A program made the position numbers and the translations under genes. Under the pieces are notes generated by a model that saw nothing but the letters and a program-made list of their open reading frames with translations, was not told the DNA's origin and did not search any database. This document shows positions 1 through 9,296 of a DNA stretch of 54,933 nucleotides, in pieces. This DNA comes from Sinomicrobium pectinilyticum (GTDB lineage: Bacteria > Bacteroidota > Bacteroidia > Flavobacteriales > Flavobacteriaceae): NCBI RefSeq assembly GCF_003725735.1, contig NZ_RJTM01000012.1:1-54933 (forward strand). Reading direction: 5' to 3'. How positions within the stretch are numbered: the stretch's first letter is position 1; every line of letters starts with the position of its first letter.

Positions 1-213
1 ATGTAAATAGTTGTTTTGAGGCCGTTGTTTTTCTGAACGTGAATAATGTTTAAGTGTAGTGAATTAACAGTCCAGGCCCCGGTGGAATACAAAAGTCAAA
101 GGTATACCCGGGGGTTGGGCCCCGCCAAACTCTCCGTTCCGCTTGCGGAATACCCCTCTTCTGAAGAGAGAATGCCTTTTGTCTTATACATTATTCACGT
201 TAAATACGATATT

Positions 214-2481
214 TTATTGCTTGCTTATAGGGGCTGTCATACAATGTTCCGGAATACCGAAACCATCAACAAGGGATACCACGTGTGGCCTTAGTTCCGT
301 GCATAGCCGTTCTACGCGTTGTCTTATCGCTTTGGACTTATTGCCGCTTATATAACCGTGTTCCAGGTACCATGCGGCATTTTCCCGGATGTGATGCAGG
401 GCGTAGAGCGTTCCCAGCTTCCGGAAGATAAACTGCATCTTTTCATCCGCTATCTGTTTTACGAAGTCGGCAAAGATTTCATAAGAAAGCATAACACCAT
501 AAGCTTTTCCCAGGGCTATGAGGTGTGTCTGAATGTTGAGCGATACCTGTTGCGGCGGAATACCCTTTTTAACGTAACGCCGTATTCTCGAAGCAGCGGT
601 AAAGGTAAGCCGGCGTACACGGTAATGGAAAGCTTCGAGATGAAAGTCCGGGTTGAAAAGATGTTCTTTATCCGTATTGTTTGTAAAGAGGGGGTTAAAA
701 GTGGCCAGGCGGTCACTTAGTTGTGTTCCTACCAGTTTGAGTATATCGCCGTAACTGTCACTGTTAAATTCTGATTTGAAATCGGTAAGTACGCCTTTGG
801 CGGCAAGCTGGAGCAGTACGGTATTGTCACCTTCAAAGGTTGTGAAGATATCTACATCGTTTTTGAGGTCCCCGATCCTGTTTTCCAGGAGGTATCCCTT
901 TCCCCCGCACGCCTCACGACATTCCTGTATTGTTTTATTGGAAAAGTCGGTGATGAGGGCTTTTAAAGCTGCTACCTGTGTCTCTATCTTCCTTCTCGAC
1001 GCCTCTGTTGAAGATGAGTAAGAGCGTATCATATGCTCGAGCGTAATATGGTAAACATGCGTTTGTGCTATGGGAGTGACAAGGCGTAACTGGTGCGAAG
1101 GGTAGTCCATGATAAGGTCTTCCTGAACCTTTTCCCCGCTGTTGAACTGTCTGCGGGACAATGCATATTTCACTGCAGTGGCCAGTGCCAGTTTGGTTCC
1201 GCCGACAGCCCCTTTGGCCACACATATCCGTCCGCCTACCAGGGTGCCGAGCATGGTAAAAAACCGTTTGTTAGGGTTGCTAATGTCCGAGGAGTAATTC
1301 CCTTCCTCGTCTATATTACCAAAACGGTTGAGGAGATTTTCCCTGGGCACACTTACATTTTTGAACCATATTTTACCGTTGTCCACACCGTTTAATCCCA
1401 GCTTATACCCATTGTCTTCAATATGTACGCCGGGGGTAAGGTTTCCTTTTTCATCACGTATCCGGACAACTATGGCATGTACGCCTTCATTGGTACCGTT
1501 TACGATAAGTTGCGCAAATACGGTTGCCATCGTAGCGTGCAGTGCGTTGCCGATATATTCCTTATTATCATTTTTGCCGGGGGTGTCAATAACTATACTG
1601 TCCGTTTCCTTAACATAAGTGGCGGTGGTTTTAATACCCCGTACATTGGAGCCGTGCCTGGTTTCGGTCATGGCAAAACATCCCAGTATGCCGGCTTCTC
1701 CGGTGGCCTTCAGCCATTGGTCATGGTGTTTTCGGGTGCCCAGGTTCTGGATACTACCTCCGAACAAGCCGAACTGCACGCCGAATTTTATGGTAAGACT
1801 GCCGTCTATGAACATGAGGTTCTCGAATATGCCTGCATATGCGGGCATATTACCTATTCCGCCGTACGCTTTCTCATAGGCCATGGCCCCGTACCCTGCG
1901 GAAGCAAGAAGCTTCACCTGTTCCAACACACGCAGGCGGAAGGTGTCCTTGTCTCTCGAAATTTCCCATTGGAAAAGAGGATCGGACAGGAATTTCCGGA
2001 AGGTGTCGATATGGGGAGCATGTTCACCTTTCAGAATCCCGTCAATTTTTTCCGGGTCATAAAAATCCGCCTTCGGGGATTGCCGGGTTTGTATATCGAA
2101 CAGGTGCCGGTAATGGTTGGGTTGTATGCCCAGGTTGATCTCTATGAACTTGAGGTTTTCGTTCGATATCTCCTCTTCATTGTTCCCTCGGAAGGACAAT
2201 TTCATGCTGAATGAGGTAAGCGGGTAGTTATCACTCTCCACAAGCTTTATGCCCGATTGGTCTATAAGGTGCTTCCAGGAAGTGATTTCTTTGTCAAGAG
2301 GAGGGGTTTCGGTTTTCAGCCAGGAACTTATCAGTTTTCTTTCTTCCTTACTTAAGGAATCTTCCCTGACCGCCTTTTTAAATACGGCTATTTCCGAAGC
2401 CGATAACAGGTCATCGGCCCATACGACATAGAGAAAAGGGATATATTTTACAATATTTGCGGAATATTTTTCGGTTTCCAT
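214..2481 (-). CDS. acyl-CoA dehydrogenase/oxidase family protein (ACOX-like)
   Basis: FAD enzyme of fatty-acid beta-oxidation that would introduce the 2,3 double bond into acyl-CoA. The 755-residue length is far above ordinary acyl-CoA dehydrogenases (about 380) and fits the acyl-CoA oxidase superfamily with an added C-terminal domain. The FAD/substrate motif CFAMTETRHGSNVRG lies near residues 268-282. ECREACGGKGYL and FEGDNTVLL (holding the catalytic Glu expected for ACOX-type enzymes) lie near residues 525-555. The C-terminal 200 residues are helical and match the second oxidase domain. The start MEtEKYSANI is the first ATG, divergent from ruvB. Whether oxygen or an ETF accepts the electrons cannot be told from sequence. 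The family call is firm. Confidence 0.9.
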   Translation of the reverse strand: METEKYSANIVKYIPFLYVVWADDLLSASEIAVFKKAVREDSLSKEERKLISSWLKTETPPLDKEITSWKHLIDQSGIKLVESDNYPLTSFSMKLSFRGNNEEEISNENLKFIEINLGIQPNHYRHLFDIQTRQSPKADFYDPEKIDGILKGEHAPHIDTFRKFLSDPLFQWEISRDKDTFRLRVLEQVKLLASAGYGAMAYEKAYGGIGNMPAYAGIFENLMFIDGSLTIKFGVQFGLFGGSIQNLGTRKHHDQWLKATGEAGILGCFAMTETRHGSNVRGIKTTATYVKETDSIVIDTPGKNDNKEYIGNALHATMATVFAQLIVNGTNEGVHAIVVRIRDEKGNLTPGVHIEDNGYKLGLNGVDNGKIWFKNVSVPRENLLNRFGNIDEEGNYSSDISNPNKRFFTMLGTLVGGRICVAKGAVGGTKLALATAVKYALSRRQFNSGEKVQEDLIMDYPSHQLRLVTPIAQTHVYHITLEHMIRSYSSSTEASRRKIETQVAALKALITDFSNKTIQECREACGGKGYLLENRIGDLKNDVDIFTTFEGDNTVLLQLAAKGVLTDFKSEFNSDSYGDILKLVGTQLSDRLATFNPLFTNNTDKEHLFNPDFHLEAFHYRVRRLTFTAASRIRRYVKKGIPPQQVSLNIQTHLIALGKAYGVMLSYEIFADFVKQIADEKMQFIFRKLGTLYALHHIRENAAWYLEHGYISGNKSKAIRQRVERLCTELRPHVVSLVDGFGIPEHCMTAPISKQ

Positions 2482-2604
2482 GAGATTGCGATCATCTTTA
2501 TATTAAATAACGGGAAGTTACGATTTTTATCACAAAAGAAGGAATGTAAATGGGCTGTGCAGAATTTAGGAGGCAAGATAAATTCTTTTGTTGTCCATTT
2601 CTGC

Positions 2605-2612
2605 TATCTTTG
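2605..2612 (+). promoter_or_regulatory. -7 box TATCTTTG directly before ruvB
   Basis: Matches the Bacteroidota -7 consensus TAnnTTTG and ends only 5 bases before the preferred ruvB ATG at 2618. Transcription would start at or near the A of the ATG, so the mRNA may be leaderless. No convincing TTG was found at the right distance for the -33 element. Confidence 0.4.
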
Positions 2613-2617
2613 TCCGT

Positions 2618-3640
2618 ATGAATGAGTATTTGGATCCTACAGGCGACCATTTCTCTCCGGAAGAGATCGATATAGAAAAAACGCTGCGGCCGCTTTCTTT
2701 CGATGATTTTGCCGGGCAGGACCAGGTATTGGAAAACCTTAAGGTCTTTGTGAAAGCTGCCAACCTTCGCGGGGATGCCCTGGACCATACCCTGTTTCAC
2801 GGTCCGCCGGGACTTGGAAAAACCACGCTGGCCCATATCCTGGCCAACGAACTGGGCGTAGGGATAAAGGTGACTTCCGGCCCCGTGCTGGACAAACCCG
2901 GTGACCTCGCCGGATTATTGACCAACCTGGATGAAAGGGATGTACTTTTTATAGATGAAATCCATCGCCTGAGCCCTGTGGTAGAGGAATACCTGTACTC
3001 GGCCATGGAAGATTACAAGATTGATATTATGATAGAGAGCGGGCCCAATGCACGTACCGTACAGATCAATCTTAACCCGTTTACCCTGATAGGGGCGACC
3101 ACGCGTTCCGGCCTGCTGACATCTCCTATGCGCGCCCGTTTCGGTATTTCCAGCAGGCTGCAATATTATACGACCGAACTTTTGTCTACAATAGTAGAAC
3201 GCAGTGCCCATATACTTAAGACCCCCATCACAATGGAAGCTGCAATAGAAATTGCAGGCCGGAGCAGGGGGACACCCCGTATAGCCAATGCCTTATTGCG
3301 CAGGATACGCGATTTTGCACAGATCAAAGGCAACGGAAATATTGATATCGAAATTGCAAGATTCGGGTTAAAAGCACTCAATGTGGATGCTTACGGACTG
3401 GATGAAATGGATAACAAAATACTTTCTACCATTATAGATAAGTTTAAAGGAGGCCCCGTGGGAATCACCACCCTGGCAACTGCTGTTTCCGAGAGTGCGG
3501 ATACCATCGAAGAGGTATATGAACCCTTCCTTATCCAGCAAGGATTTATTATGAGGACCCCCCGTGGACGTGAGGTTACCGAGGCAGCCTACAAGCATCT
3601 TGGCAGGACCAAGGGCGGCTTTCAGGGGGAGTTGTTCTGA
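2618..3640 (+). CDS. ruvB: Holliday junction branch migration DNA helicase RuvB
   Basis: AAA+ motor of the RuvABC complex that drives branch migration of Holliday junctions in recombinational repair. The protein is 340 residues from ATG 2618. Walker [10 protein letters not shown] sits at residues 62-70, Walker B FIDEIH at 111-116, and sensor/arginine-finger elements GATTRSGLL and RARFG follow. The C-terminal winged helix ends with [17 protein letters not shown] prefer ATG 2618 over the upstream TTG at 2588 because family members in this phylum begin MNE(N/Y)LDPT. ruvA and ruvC are not adjacent, which is normal in this phylum. It stands alone between the oxidase gene and a TonB receptor. Confidence 0.97.
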   Translation: MNEYLDPTGDHFSPEEIDIEKTLRPLSFDDFAGQDQVLENLKVFVKAANLRGDALDHTLFHGPPGLGKTTLAHILANELGVGIKVTSGPVLDKPGDLAGLLTNLDERDVLFIDEIHRLSPVVEEYLYSAMEDYKIDIMIESGPNARTVQINLNPFTLIGATTRSGLLTSPMRARFGISSRLQYYTTELLSTIVERSAHILKTPITMEAAIEIAGRSRGTPRIANALLRRIRDFAQIKGNGNIDIEIARFGLKALNVDAYGLDEMDNKILSTIIDKFKGGPVGITTLATAVSESADTIEEVYEPFLIQQGFIMRTPRGREVTEAAYKHLGRTKGGFQGELF

Positions 3641-3741
3641 AAATTACCTCCCGGTGTTATTGGTCTCTTCCTTTTTAATATGATAGCGTATTGTTTACAT
3701 TAATTTAATTCCTACAATACAATCGCATAATGCCCCCCTTC

Positions 3742-3749
3742 TATTTTTG
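3742..3749 (+). promoter_or_regulatory. -7 box TATTTTTG upstream of the TonB receptor
   Basis: TAnnTTTG match 28 bases before the ATG at 3778, a normal distance for a short 5' UTR. No clear -33 TTG. Confidence 0.45.
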
Positions 3750-3777
3750 CTCCTCATAAACCTGAATCCTATCTTAT

Positions 3778-6700
3778 ATGAAATCTATTCCTCTACTATT
3801 GCTGTTGTGGCTGGTATATCCGGTGTTCACGATAACAGCACAAACAACCCATGCCATTATCGAAGGGACTGTCGTTGACCATACTTCCGAACCCCTGATG
3901 GGAGTTTCCGTAATGGTGAAGAACGAATCCACGGGGTTTTCAACGGCTACCATAACCGATATGAACGGTAAATACAGTATTAAACAGCTTCCGCTCGGAA
4001 AACCTTATACGATCACTGTTTCTTATCTCGGTTTCGGCACCCAGACCAGGACGGGATATGAACTGAACCAGGGCGATGCCCTGCGGGTGGATTTTAAAAT
4101 GGAAGAATCTGCGGAGGCACTCGATGAAGTGGTGGTGTCTGCCTCCGAATTGAAGAATACGATAAAGAATTTCGGGGCGGCCACATCGGTGACAGCCCGC
4201 GATCTCCAGAAATTACCCGTAAACGGGCGTAATTTTACTTCTTTGATAGACCTGTCCCCGCTGAGCACGGGCAACAGCCTCTCCGGACAATTGCCTTCGT
4301 CTACAAATTTTACGGTAGACGGTATGACGGCACGAAACCCTACATCCGGGGGTACTGCAAATCGTCGCGGTGGCTCGTATGCCATTTCCATGGAGGCCAT
4401 TCGTGAGTTCAAAGTCTCGACGAACCAGTACGATGTCACCTACGGAAGAAGCGGAGGGGGCTCCATAAATACAGTCACCAAATCCGGTACCAATACCCTG
4501 ACAGGAAGCATTTTTACCTTTGCCCGTACCGACTGGTTATCCAGTCCGAATGATATTCGCGGTAATAAACGCGATGAAGACTTTTCATCTTACCAATACG
4601 GTTTTTCTCTCGGGGGACCGATCATTAAAGATAAAATGCACTTTTTTGTGGCATGGGACCACCAGGAAGATACCAATCCGTTGCAGATTGCCGATATACG
4701 TACCCCGGAAGACGAACGCAGGTATAACGTATCGCAGCAATCCCTCGACCGTTTTCTTGATATTGCGCGCAGTAAATACGGTGTGGCCGATTCTCCGCAG
4801 TTTGGTTCTTTCAACAGGAAACGGGGAACAGATGCCGTCTTTGCCCGTATCGACTGGCAGTTGAATGAAAAGAACCTCCTGACGCTCCGTAACAATTATG
4901 TTTTTGACCTTAACCGAAGGGGGATTTCGGACAACAGTAGTATCAACTTGTATGAAGTGTACGGTAATGTACGTACGACGGACAATAGTTTTCTGGCTTC
5001 CCTGCGCTCCGAACTGAACCCGAAAATGACGAATGAACTGAAGTTTCAGTACCTGAGGACATCGGAAAGTGCTTTTCCCGGAGACCAGATACCTTCGGCG
5101 AATATTCCCCGTGCCATTGTAGAGCGGGTGCAATCCCAGGTAAACGGTAATGATGTATTTACCACCATTCAGCTCGGGGGACAGCGCTATATTCCGGAAT
5201 CATTCTACAACAATGTGTTCCAGCTCGTGGATAACCTGTATTACAGCACGGATAAAATAGATTACACTTTCGGGATTGACCTGATGTATACACATATGAA
5301 GTCCGTGTACGGAAGTGAGATGAACGGAAGGTTCTATTTTACCGGACTGGATGATTTCGAAAACCTGGACCCTTATCGCTATGTGCGGGAAGTAAACCTG
5401 ATGAACGATCCGGCGGTAACACAGAATATCATCGCAACCGGTGCCTATGCCCAGATGCAGACCAACCTTTTTCCCGGATTTGAGTTTATGGCCGGTATCC
5501 GGGCAGACTATACCAATTACATGGATAAGCCGAATTTTAATGAAATTGTCTATGAGGATCTGGGGCTTCGTACCGACAAAAGCCTTACCACATTTCAACT
5601 TCAGCCCAGAATACAGGCTACATGGGATATCGGGGAAAGGCAAAAAGATATCTTGCGGTTCGGTGCCGGAATTTTCGGAGCGGATATCAATAATTATGTG
5701 ATGATAAACAATATGGTATTTGACGGTACCCGCGTAGCATCCGTGGATATTAACCGCAATAATGTGGATATTCCTACTCCCGACTTTCCGGGATACCGGG
5801 CGGATCCTTCCACGGCCCCTGGAGCAGAAATACTCGAAGAGCTCGGTATTACTCCTATCAATACCATAAATATGAACGGAGACGATGTAAAAATACCAAC
5901 ACTTTATAAAGCCAACCTTTCCTATAACCGCTTTTTTACCGATCGTTTTAAAATGGGACTGAGCCTTTATGCATCCTTTGCGAGGAATAATTACATGTAC
6001 ACCGATGCCAATATGGTGGATGATCCTTATTTTCGTTTGGCTAACGAAGGGAACCGCGGCGTATATGTGCCGGCCAGTACCATTGACCCTTCCAACGGAG
6101 CTGCAAACTGGGCCGAAGGAAGGAAAACGGACAGGGTAGGACGTGTATTGAAACTGAACAGTGACGGAAAGGTAAACAACTACGCTGTTGTACTGGACGG
6201 AACATATCAATATTTCGAGGACGGCATATTGTCGTTCAGTTATACCTGGAACGATACCAAAGACAACACCAGCTTTAACGGGGATGTGGCCAATACGGCA
6301 ACCCTAGTGACCATGACCCCCGGTGACCCGAGAGATCTGGGGCAGATGAATTATTCCAACAATCATTTTCGTCATAAACTGGTCTTGTATGGCTCCCTGC
6401 CCACCTTTCACGGTTTCAGTCTTTCTTTCCGCTATTCCGGATTTGGGGGAACGCGTTATTCGCTCATTGTTAATGGTAACGTAAACGGGGATTTCGTAAG
6501 CTCCAATGACCTGGCCTATATCTTTGATCCCGGTAATCCCGAAACGCCCGAAGCATACAGGGACGGTATAGAACAAATATTGAACAACCCGGAAGCCAGT
6601 GAACACCTGAAAGATTATATCCGGGACAGTTACGGAAAGATTGCCGGAAGGAACGGAGGGGTTAATGATTTCTTCGGGACCTGGGACGTAAGCCTCAGGA

Positions 6701-6942
6701 AAAGGTTCAATACCTTTAAATCCCAGTATGTCGAACTGTCTGCCGATGTATTTAACCTGGCCAATATGCTCAATAAAAAGTGGGGAGCGCGTAAAACCCT
6801 TGGCAACCAGAATATCTATTCGATAGGAGGTTTTGATACGGATTCCAACACTTATAATTACAATGTCAATCCCAATACCGGGGTGGCATCACCATCCGGA
6901 AACCCTTACCAGATACAGCTGGGTATCCGGTATGGGTTCTGA
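3778..6942 (+). CDS. TonB-dependent outer-membrane receptor, Oar-like
   Basis: Large (1054 aa) outer-membrane beta-barrel of the type energised by TonB-ExbBD. A signal peptide covers about residues 1-21 (cleavage after TITA). A carboxypeptidase-regulatory-like beta-sandwich occupies about 27-110, then DEVVVSAS opens the plug domain (about 118-235, with VDGMTARNPTSGG and YDVTYGRSGGGSINTVTKSG). The long barrel ends with an aromatic terminal strand, IQLGIRYGF. The length, the NGRNFTSLIDLSP segment and the plug wording resemble the Oar/OmpA-related subgroup, not the SusC subgroup, and no SusD partner follows. The substrate cannot be inferred. Confidence 0.9.
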   Translation: MKSIPLLLLLWLVYPVFTITAQTTHAIIEGTVVDHTSEPLMGVSVMVKNESTGFSTATITDMNGKYSIKQLPLGKPYTITVSYLGFGTQTRTGYELNQGDALRVDFKMEESAEALDEVVVSASELKNTIKNFGAATSVTARDLQKLPVNGRNFTSLIDLSPLSTGNSLSGQLPSSTNFTVDGMTARNPTSGGTANRRGGSYAISMEAIREFKVSTNQYDVTYGRSGGGSINTVTKSGTNTLTGSIFTFARTDWLSSPNDIRGNKRDEDFSSYQYGFSLGGPIIKDKMHFFVAWDHQEDTNPLQIADIRTPEDERRYNVSQQSLDRFLDIARSKYGVADSPQFGSFNRKRGTDAVFARIDWQLNEKNLLTLRNNYVFDLNRRGISDNSSINLYEVYGNVRTTDNSFLASLRSELNPKMTNELKFQYLRTSESAFPGDQIPSANIPRAIVERVQSQVNGNDVFTTIQLGGQRYIPESFYNNVFQLVDNLYYSTDKIDYTFGIDLMYTHMKSVYGSEMNGRFYFTGLDDFENLDPYRYVREVNLMNDPAVTQNIIATGAYAQMQTNLFPGFEFMAGIRADYTNYMDKPNFNEIVYEDLGLRTDKSLTTFQLQPRIQATWDIGERQKDILRFGAGIFGADINNYVMINNMVFDGTRVASVDINRNNVDIPTPDFPGYRADPSTAPGAEILEELGITPINTINMNGDDVKIPTLYKANLSYNRFFTDRFKMGLSLYASFARNNYMYTDANMVDDPYFRLANEGNRGVYVPASTIDPSNGAANWAEGRKTDRVGRVLKLNSDGKVNNYAVVLDGTYQYFEDGILSFSYTWNDTKDNTSFNGDVANTATLVTMTPGDPRDLGQMNYSNNHFRHKLVLYGSLPTFHGFSLSFRYSGFGGTRYSLIVNGNVNGDFVSSNDLAYIFDPGNPETPEAYRDGIEQILNNPEASEHLKDYIRDSYGKIAGRNGGVNDFFGTWDVSLRKRFNTFKSQYVELSADVFNLANMLNKKWGARKTLGNQNIYSIGGFDTDSNTYNYNVNPNTGVASPSGNPYQIQLGIRYGF

Positions 6943-6993
6943 TGAAGATACGGTGTTTTCTGGCTGTATTTCGGATAATTGTGGCGAAGTAAG

Positions 6994-7001
6994 TATCTTT
7001 G
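6994..7001 (+). promoter_or_regulatory. -7 box TATCTTTG upstream of queG
   Basis: TAnnTTTG match 24 bases before the chosen queG ATG (7026). It implies a short 5' UTR and argues against the TTG at 6999 being the start, since that codon would lie inside the promoter box. Confidence 0.45.
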
Positions 7002-7025
7002 TCCCGTCCGCAGAGAACACAACAC

Positions 7026-7964
7026 ATGATTGATGTAAAACACAGGTATACAGAGCGTATTAAAGCCGAAGCAAAACGCCTCGGCTTTATGTCCTGTGGT
7101 ATATCCAAAGCGGAATTCCTGGAAGAAGAAGCCCCCCGCCTGGAACAATGGCTGAAGCAGAATATGCACGGCGAAATGGGATATATGGAAAACCACTTCG
7201 ACAAACGGCTGGACCCCCGGCTGCTGGTGGAGGGGGCAAAAAGTGTTATATCCCTTACCCTTAATTATTTCCCGGAAGAAGTACAGTCGCAGGATACGGA
7301 TAGTCCTAAGATCTCCAAATATGCCTACGGAAGGGATTATCATTTCGTTATCAAGGATAAATTAAAGCAGCTTTTGGAGTTTATAGGGGAAGAGATAGGA
7401 GAAGTCGGCGGCCGGGCCTTTGTAGATTCCGCACCGGTACTGGACAGGGCATGGGCTACCCGGAGCGGATTGGGCTGGATAGGGAAGAACAGCAACCTCA
7501 TAACCAAAAAAGTAGGGTCTTTCTTTTTCATAGCCGAACTTATCGTAGATCTGGAGCTCGAATATGATAATCCCGTGACTACCGACCATTGCGGCAGCTG
7601 TACGGCCTGTATAGATGCCTGTCCCACACAGGCCATTGTAGAACCGATGGTCGTGGACGGAAGCAAATGTATCTCTTATTTTACTATAGAGCTTAAAGGG
7701 AACATCCCCGCTGAATTTGACGGAAAACTGGACGATTGGATGTTTGGGTGCGATGTGTGCCAGGACGTGTGCCCGTGGAACCGCTTTTCCAAACCTCACA
7801 ATGAACCCTTGTTCGATCCGCACCCCGATTTGCTGAAAATGAGCAAAAAGGACTGGGAGGAGATTACGGAAGAAGTATTCCGCGAAGTTTTTCGGAAATC
7901 GGCAGTAAAACGTACGAAGTACGAGGGATTAAAGCGGAATATAGAATTTTTGAAAAAATCCTGA
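7026..7964 (+). CDS. queG: epoxyqueuosine reductase QueG
   Basis: Cobalamin and iron-sulfur enzyme that reduces epoxyqueuosine to queuosine at tRNA position 34, the last step of the queuosine pathway. The protein is 312 residues from ATG 7026. The expected catalytic Asp is D134 in [12 protein letters not shown]. Two [4Fe-4S] ligand sets are visible: [12 protein letters not shown] (C189, C192, C195, C199) and [10 protein letters not shown] (C242, C245, C249), plus C215. ATG 7026 gives the conserved family start MIDVKHRYT. It runs toward a LacI-type gene with only 10 bases between the stops. Confidence 0.95.
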   Translation: MIDVKHRYTERIKAEAKRLGFMSCGISKAEFLEEEAPRLEQWLKQNMHGEMGYMENHFDKRLDPRLLVEGAKSVISLTLNYFPEEVQSQDTDSPKISKYAYGRDYHFVIKDKLKQLLEFIGEEIGEVGGRAFVDSAPVLDRAWATRSGLGWIGKNSNLITKKVGSFFFIAELIVDLELEYDNPVTTDHCGSCTACIDACPTQAIVEPMVVDGSKCISYFTIELKGNIPAEFDGKLDDWMFGCDVCQDVCPWNRFSKPHNEPLFDPHPDLLKMSKKDWEEITEEVFREVFRKSAVKRTKYEGLKRNIEFLKKS

Positions 7965-7974
7965 TGTTTCTATC

Positions 7975-9012
7975 TTATTTACTGGTTACAATCGCTTTGG
8001 TTGTTTCCCGTAATACCAGGTGTGTCTGTAGCTTGATCTCATAGAATTCAACCGGCAGCTTTTTGTTTTTACGGTGTATTTCATCTATGAGCAGAGATGC
8101 GGATTCCTTACCTATTTGAACGCTGGGTTGATCTACCGTAGATAAATGCGGTTTTATGTAGGGAGTAATGAGCCAGTTACTGAAGCCCATAACCGAAATC
8201 TGGTCCGGAATGGAAATATTGGCATCGTTCAGGTATGAAATGGCGCCGAGTGCTATATGGTCAGTAATGCAAAAAATGGCATCGGTATCCGGATGTGCCT
8301 GAAGTAATTCTTTGGCATTTTCCCTTCCTTCGGCAATACTCAGGTCCTCACAGATATACACCAGCGATTCGTCGGGGGTAATTCCGTGTTTCTCCAGGGC
8401 CTTTGTATATCCTTTCAGCCTGGAGTTGTAGTTGCTGGGGAACTTGGGGCCGCCAAAGAGGGCAATCTTCCGGCAACCTGTTTTTATAAGATGTTCAACA
8501 GCTTTAGAAGCTGCTTTTTCATCGTCTATGATGACTTTAGAGCAGTTTACCTGGCGCGTGATCTTGTCAAACAGTACCAGGGGCACCTGATTTTTGACAA
8601 CTTTGTGCAAATGATCATAACGGTTGGTTTCATTGGCCAGTGACATCAAAATGCCATCTACCCTCTTTTCAAGAAGCAGGTCTACCTGCTTTTCTTCCAT
8701 GGCCATGGATTCGTCAGAGAACAAAACAATTACCTGGTAACCATGTATATTGGCCTCGGAAATAATACCTGTAATGGTCTCCGCGAAAAACTGATGGTCT
8801 ACCTTGGGCAATATAACCCCTATGGTTTTGGATTGATTGCTGCGCAATGTCACTGCATGTATATTGGGCTTGTAATTCAGCTTTTCCGCCAGAAGTTTTA
8901 CCGCATGCTTGGTGTCATCACTTATATCCGGGTAATCTTTCAGGGCTTTGGACACTGTGGTGACCGAAACCCCGAGTATGGAAGCTATATCTTTTAAGGT
9001 AACTTGACTCAT
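7975..9012 (-). CDS. LacI-family transcriptional regulator
   Basis: DNA-binding repressor/activator, 345 residues from ATG 9012. The N-terminal helix-turn-helix is VTLKDIASILGVSVTTVSKAL, followed by the hinge helix region (YKPNIHAVTLRSNQSKTIGVI). A periplasmic-binding-protein-like sensor domain covers residues about 60-335. I chose the ATG giving MSQVTLKDIA, placing the HTH at the very N-terminus as usual for the family; an upstream in-frame start at 9045 would add 11 untypical residues. It lies downstream of, and on the same strand as, the trehalose synthase fusion with a gap of about 280 bases, so a carbohydrate-responsive role is plausible. The effector is unknown. Confidence 0.93.
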   Translation of the reverse strand: MSQVTLKDIASILGVSVTTVSKALKDYPDISDDTKHAVKLLAEKLNYKPNIHAVTLRSNQSKTIGVILPKVDHQFFAETITGIISEANIHGYQVIVLFSDESMAMEEKQVDLLLEKRVDGILMSLANETNRYDHLHKVVKNQVPLVLFDKITRQVNCSKVIIDDEKAASKAVEHLIKTGCRKIALFGGPKFPSNYNSRLKGYTKALEKHGITPDESLVYICEDLSIAEGRENAKELLQAHPDTDAIFCITDHIALGAISYLNDANISIPDQISVMGFSNWLITPYIKPHLSTVDQPSVQIGKESASLLIDEIHRKNKKLPVEFYEIKLQTHLVLRETTKAIVTSK

Positions 9013-9296
9013 AAAAATCTCATTAACGAGAGGCTTTCTACACAAAATCTCTTACGGCATGTATAAGGAGCAATAATACAAAAGAAATACATTTTTTGGT
9101 ATCTAAAAAATAGATATTCAATAAAATATACCTTCTTATATTCCAAATGTGTTATATTTTTTATTTTGAGGATGTTCCGTTTACAGGCAAAAAGGACTAT
9201 CCCATTACCTCCAGAACAGGAAAGCTGGTATAGGAATGTCTTTTCGGGTATGTTTTTTACATCTATGGGACTGTAAAAGGCAAATAATGGCCCTGC

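Noticed and set aside
1-213. Left edge, considered for a partial gene
   Set aside because: Short frames only, without protein-like features; it appears to be intergenic DNA downstream of the acyl-CoA oxidase-like gene.
5200-6210. 336-codon antisense frame inside the TonB receptor
   Set aside because: It mirrors the barrel-coding region and has no recognisable protein features.
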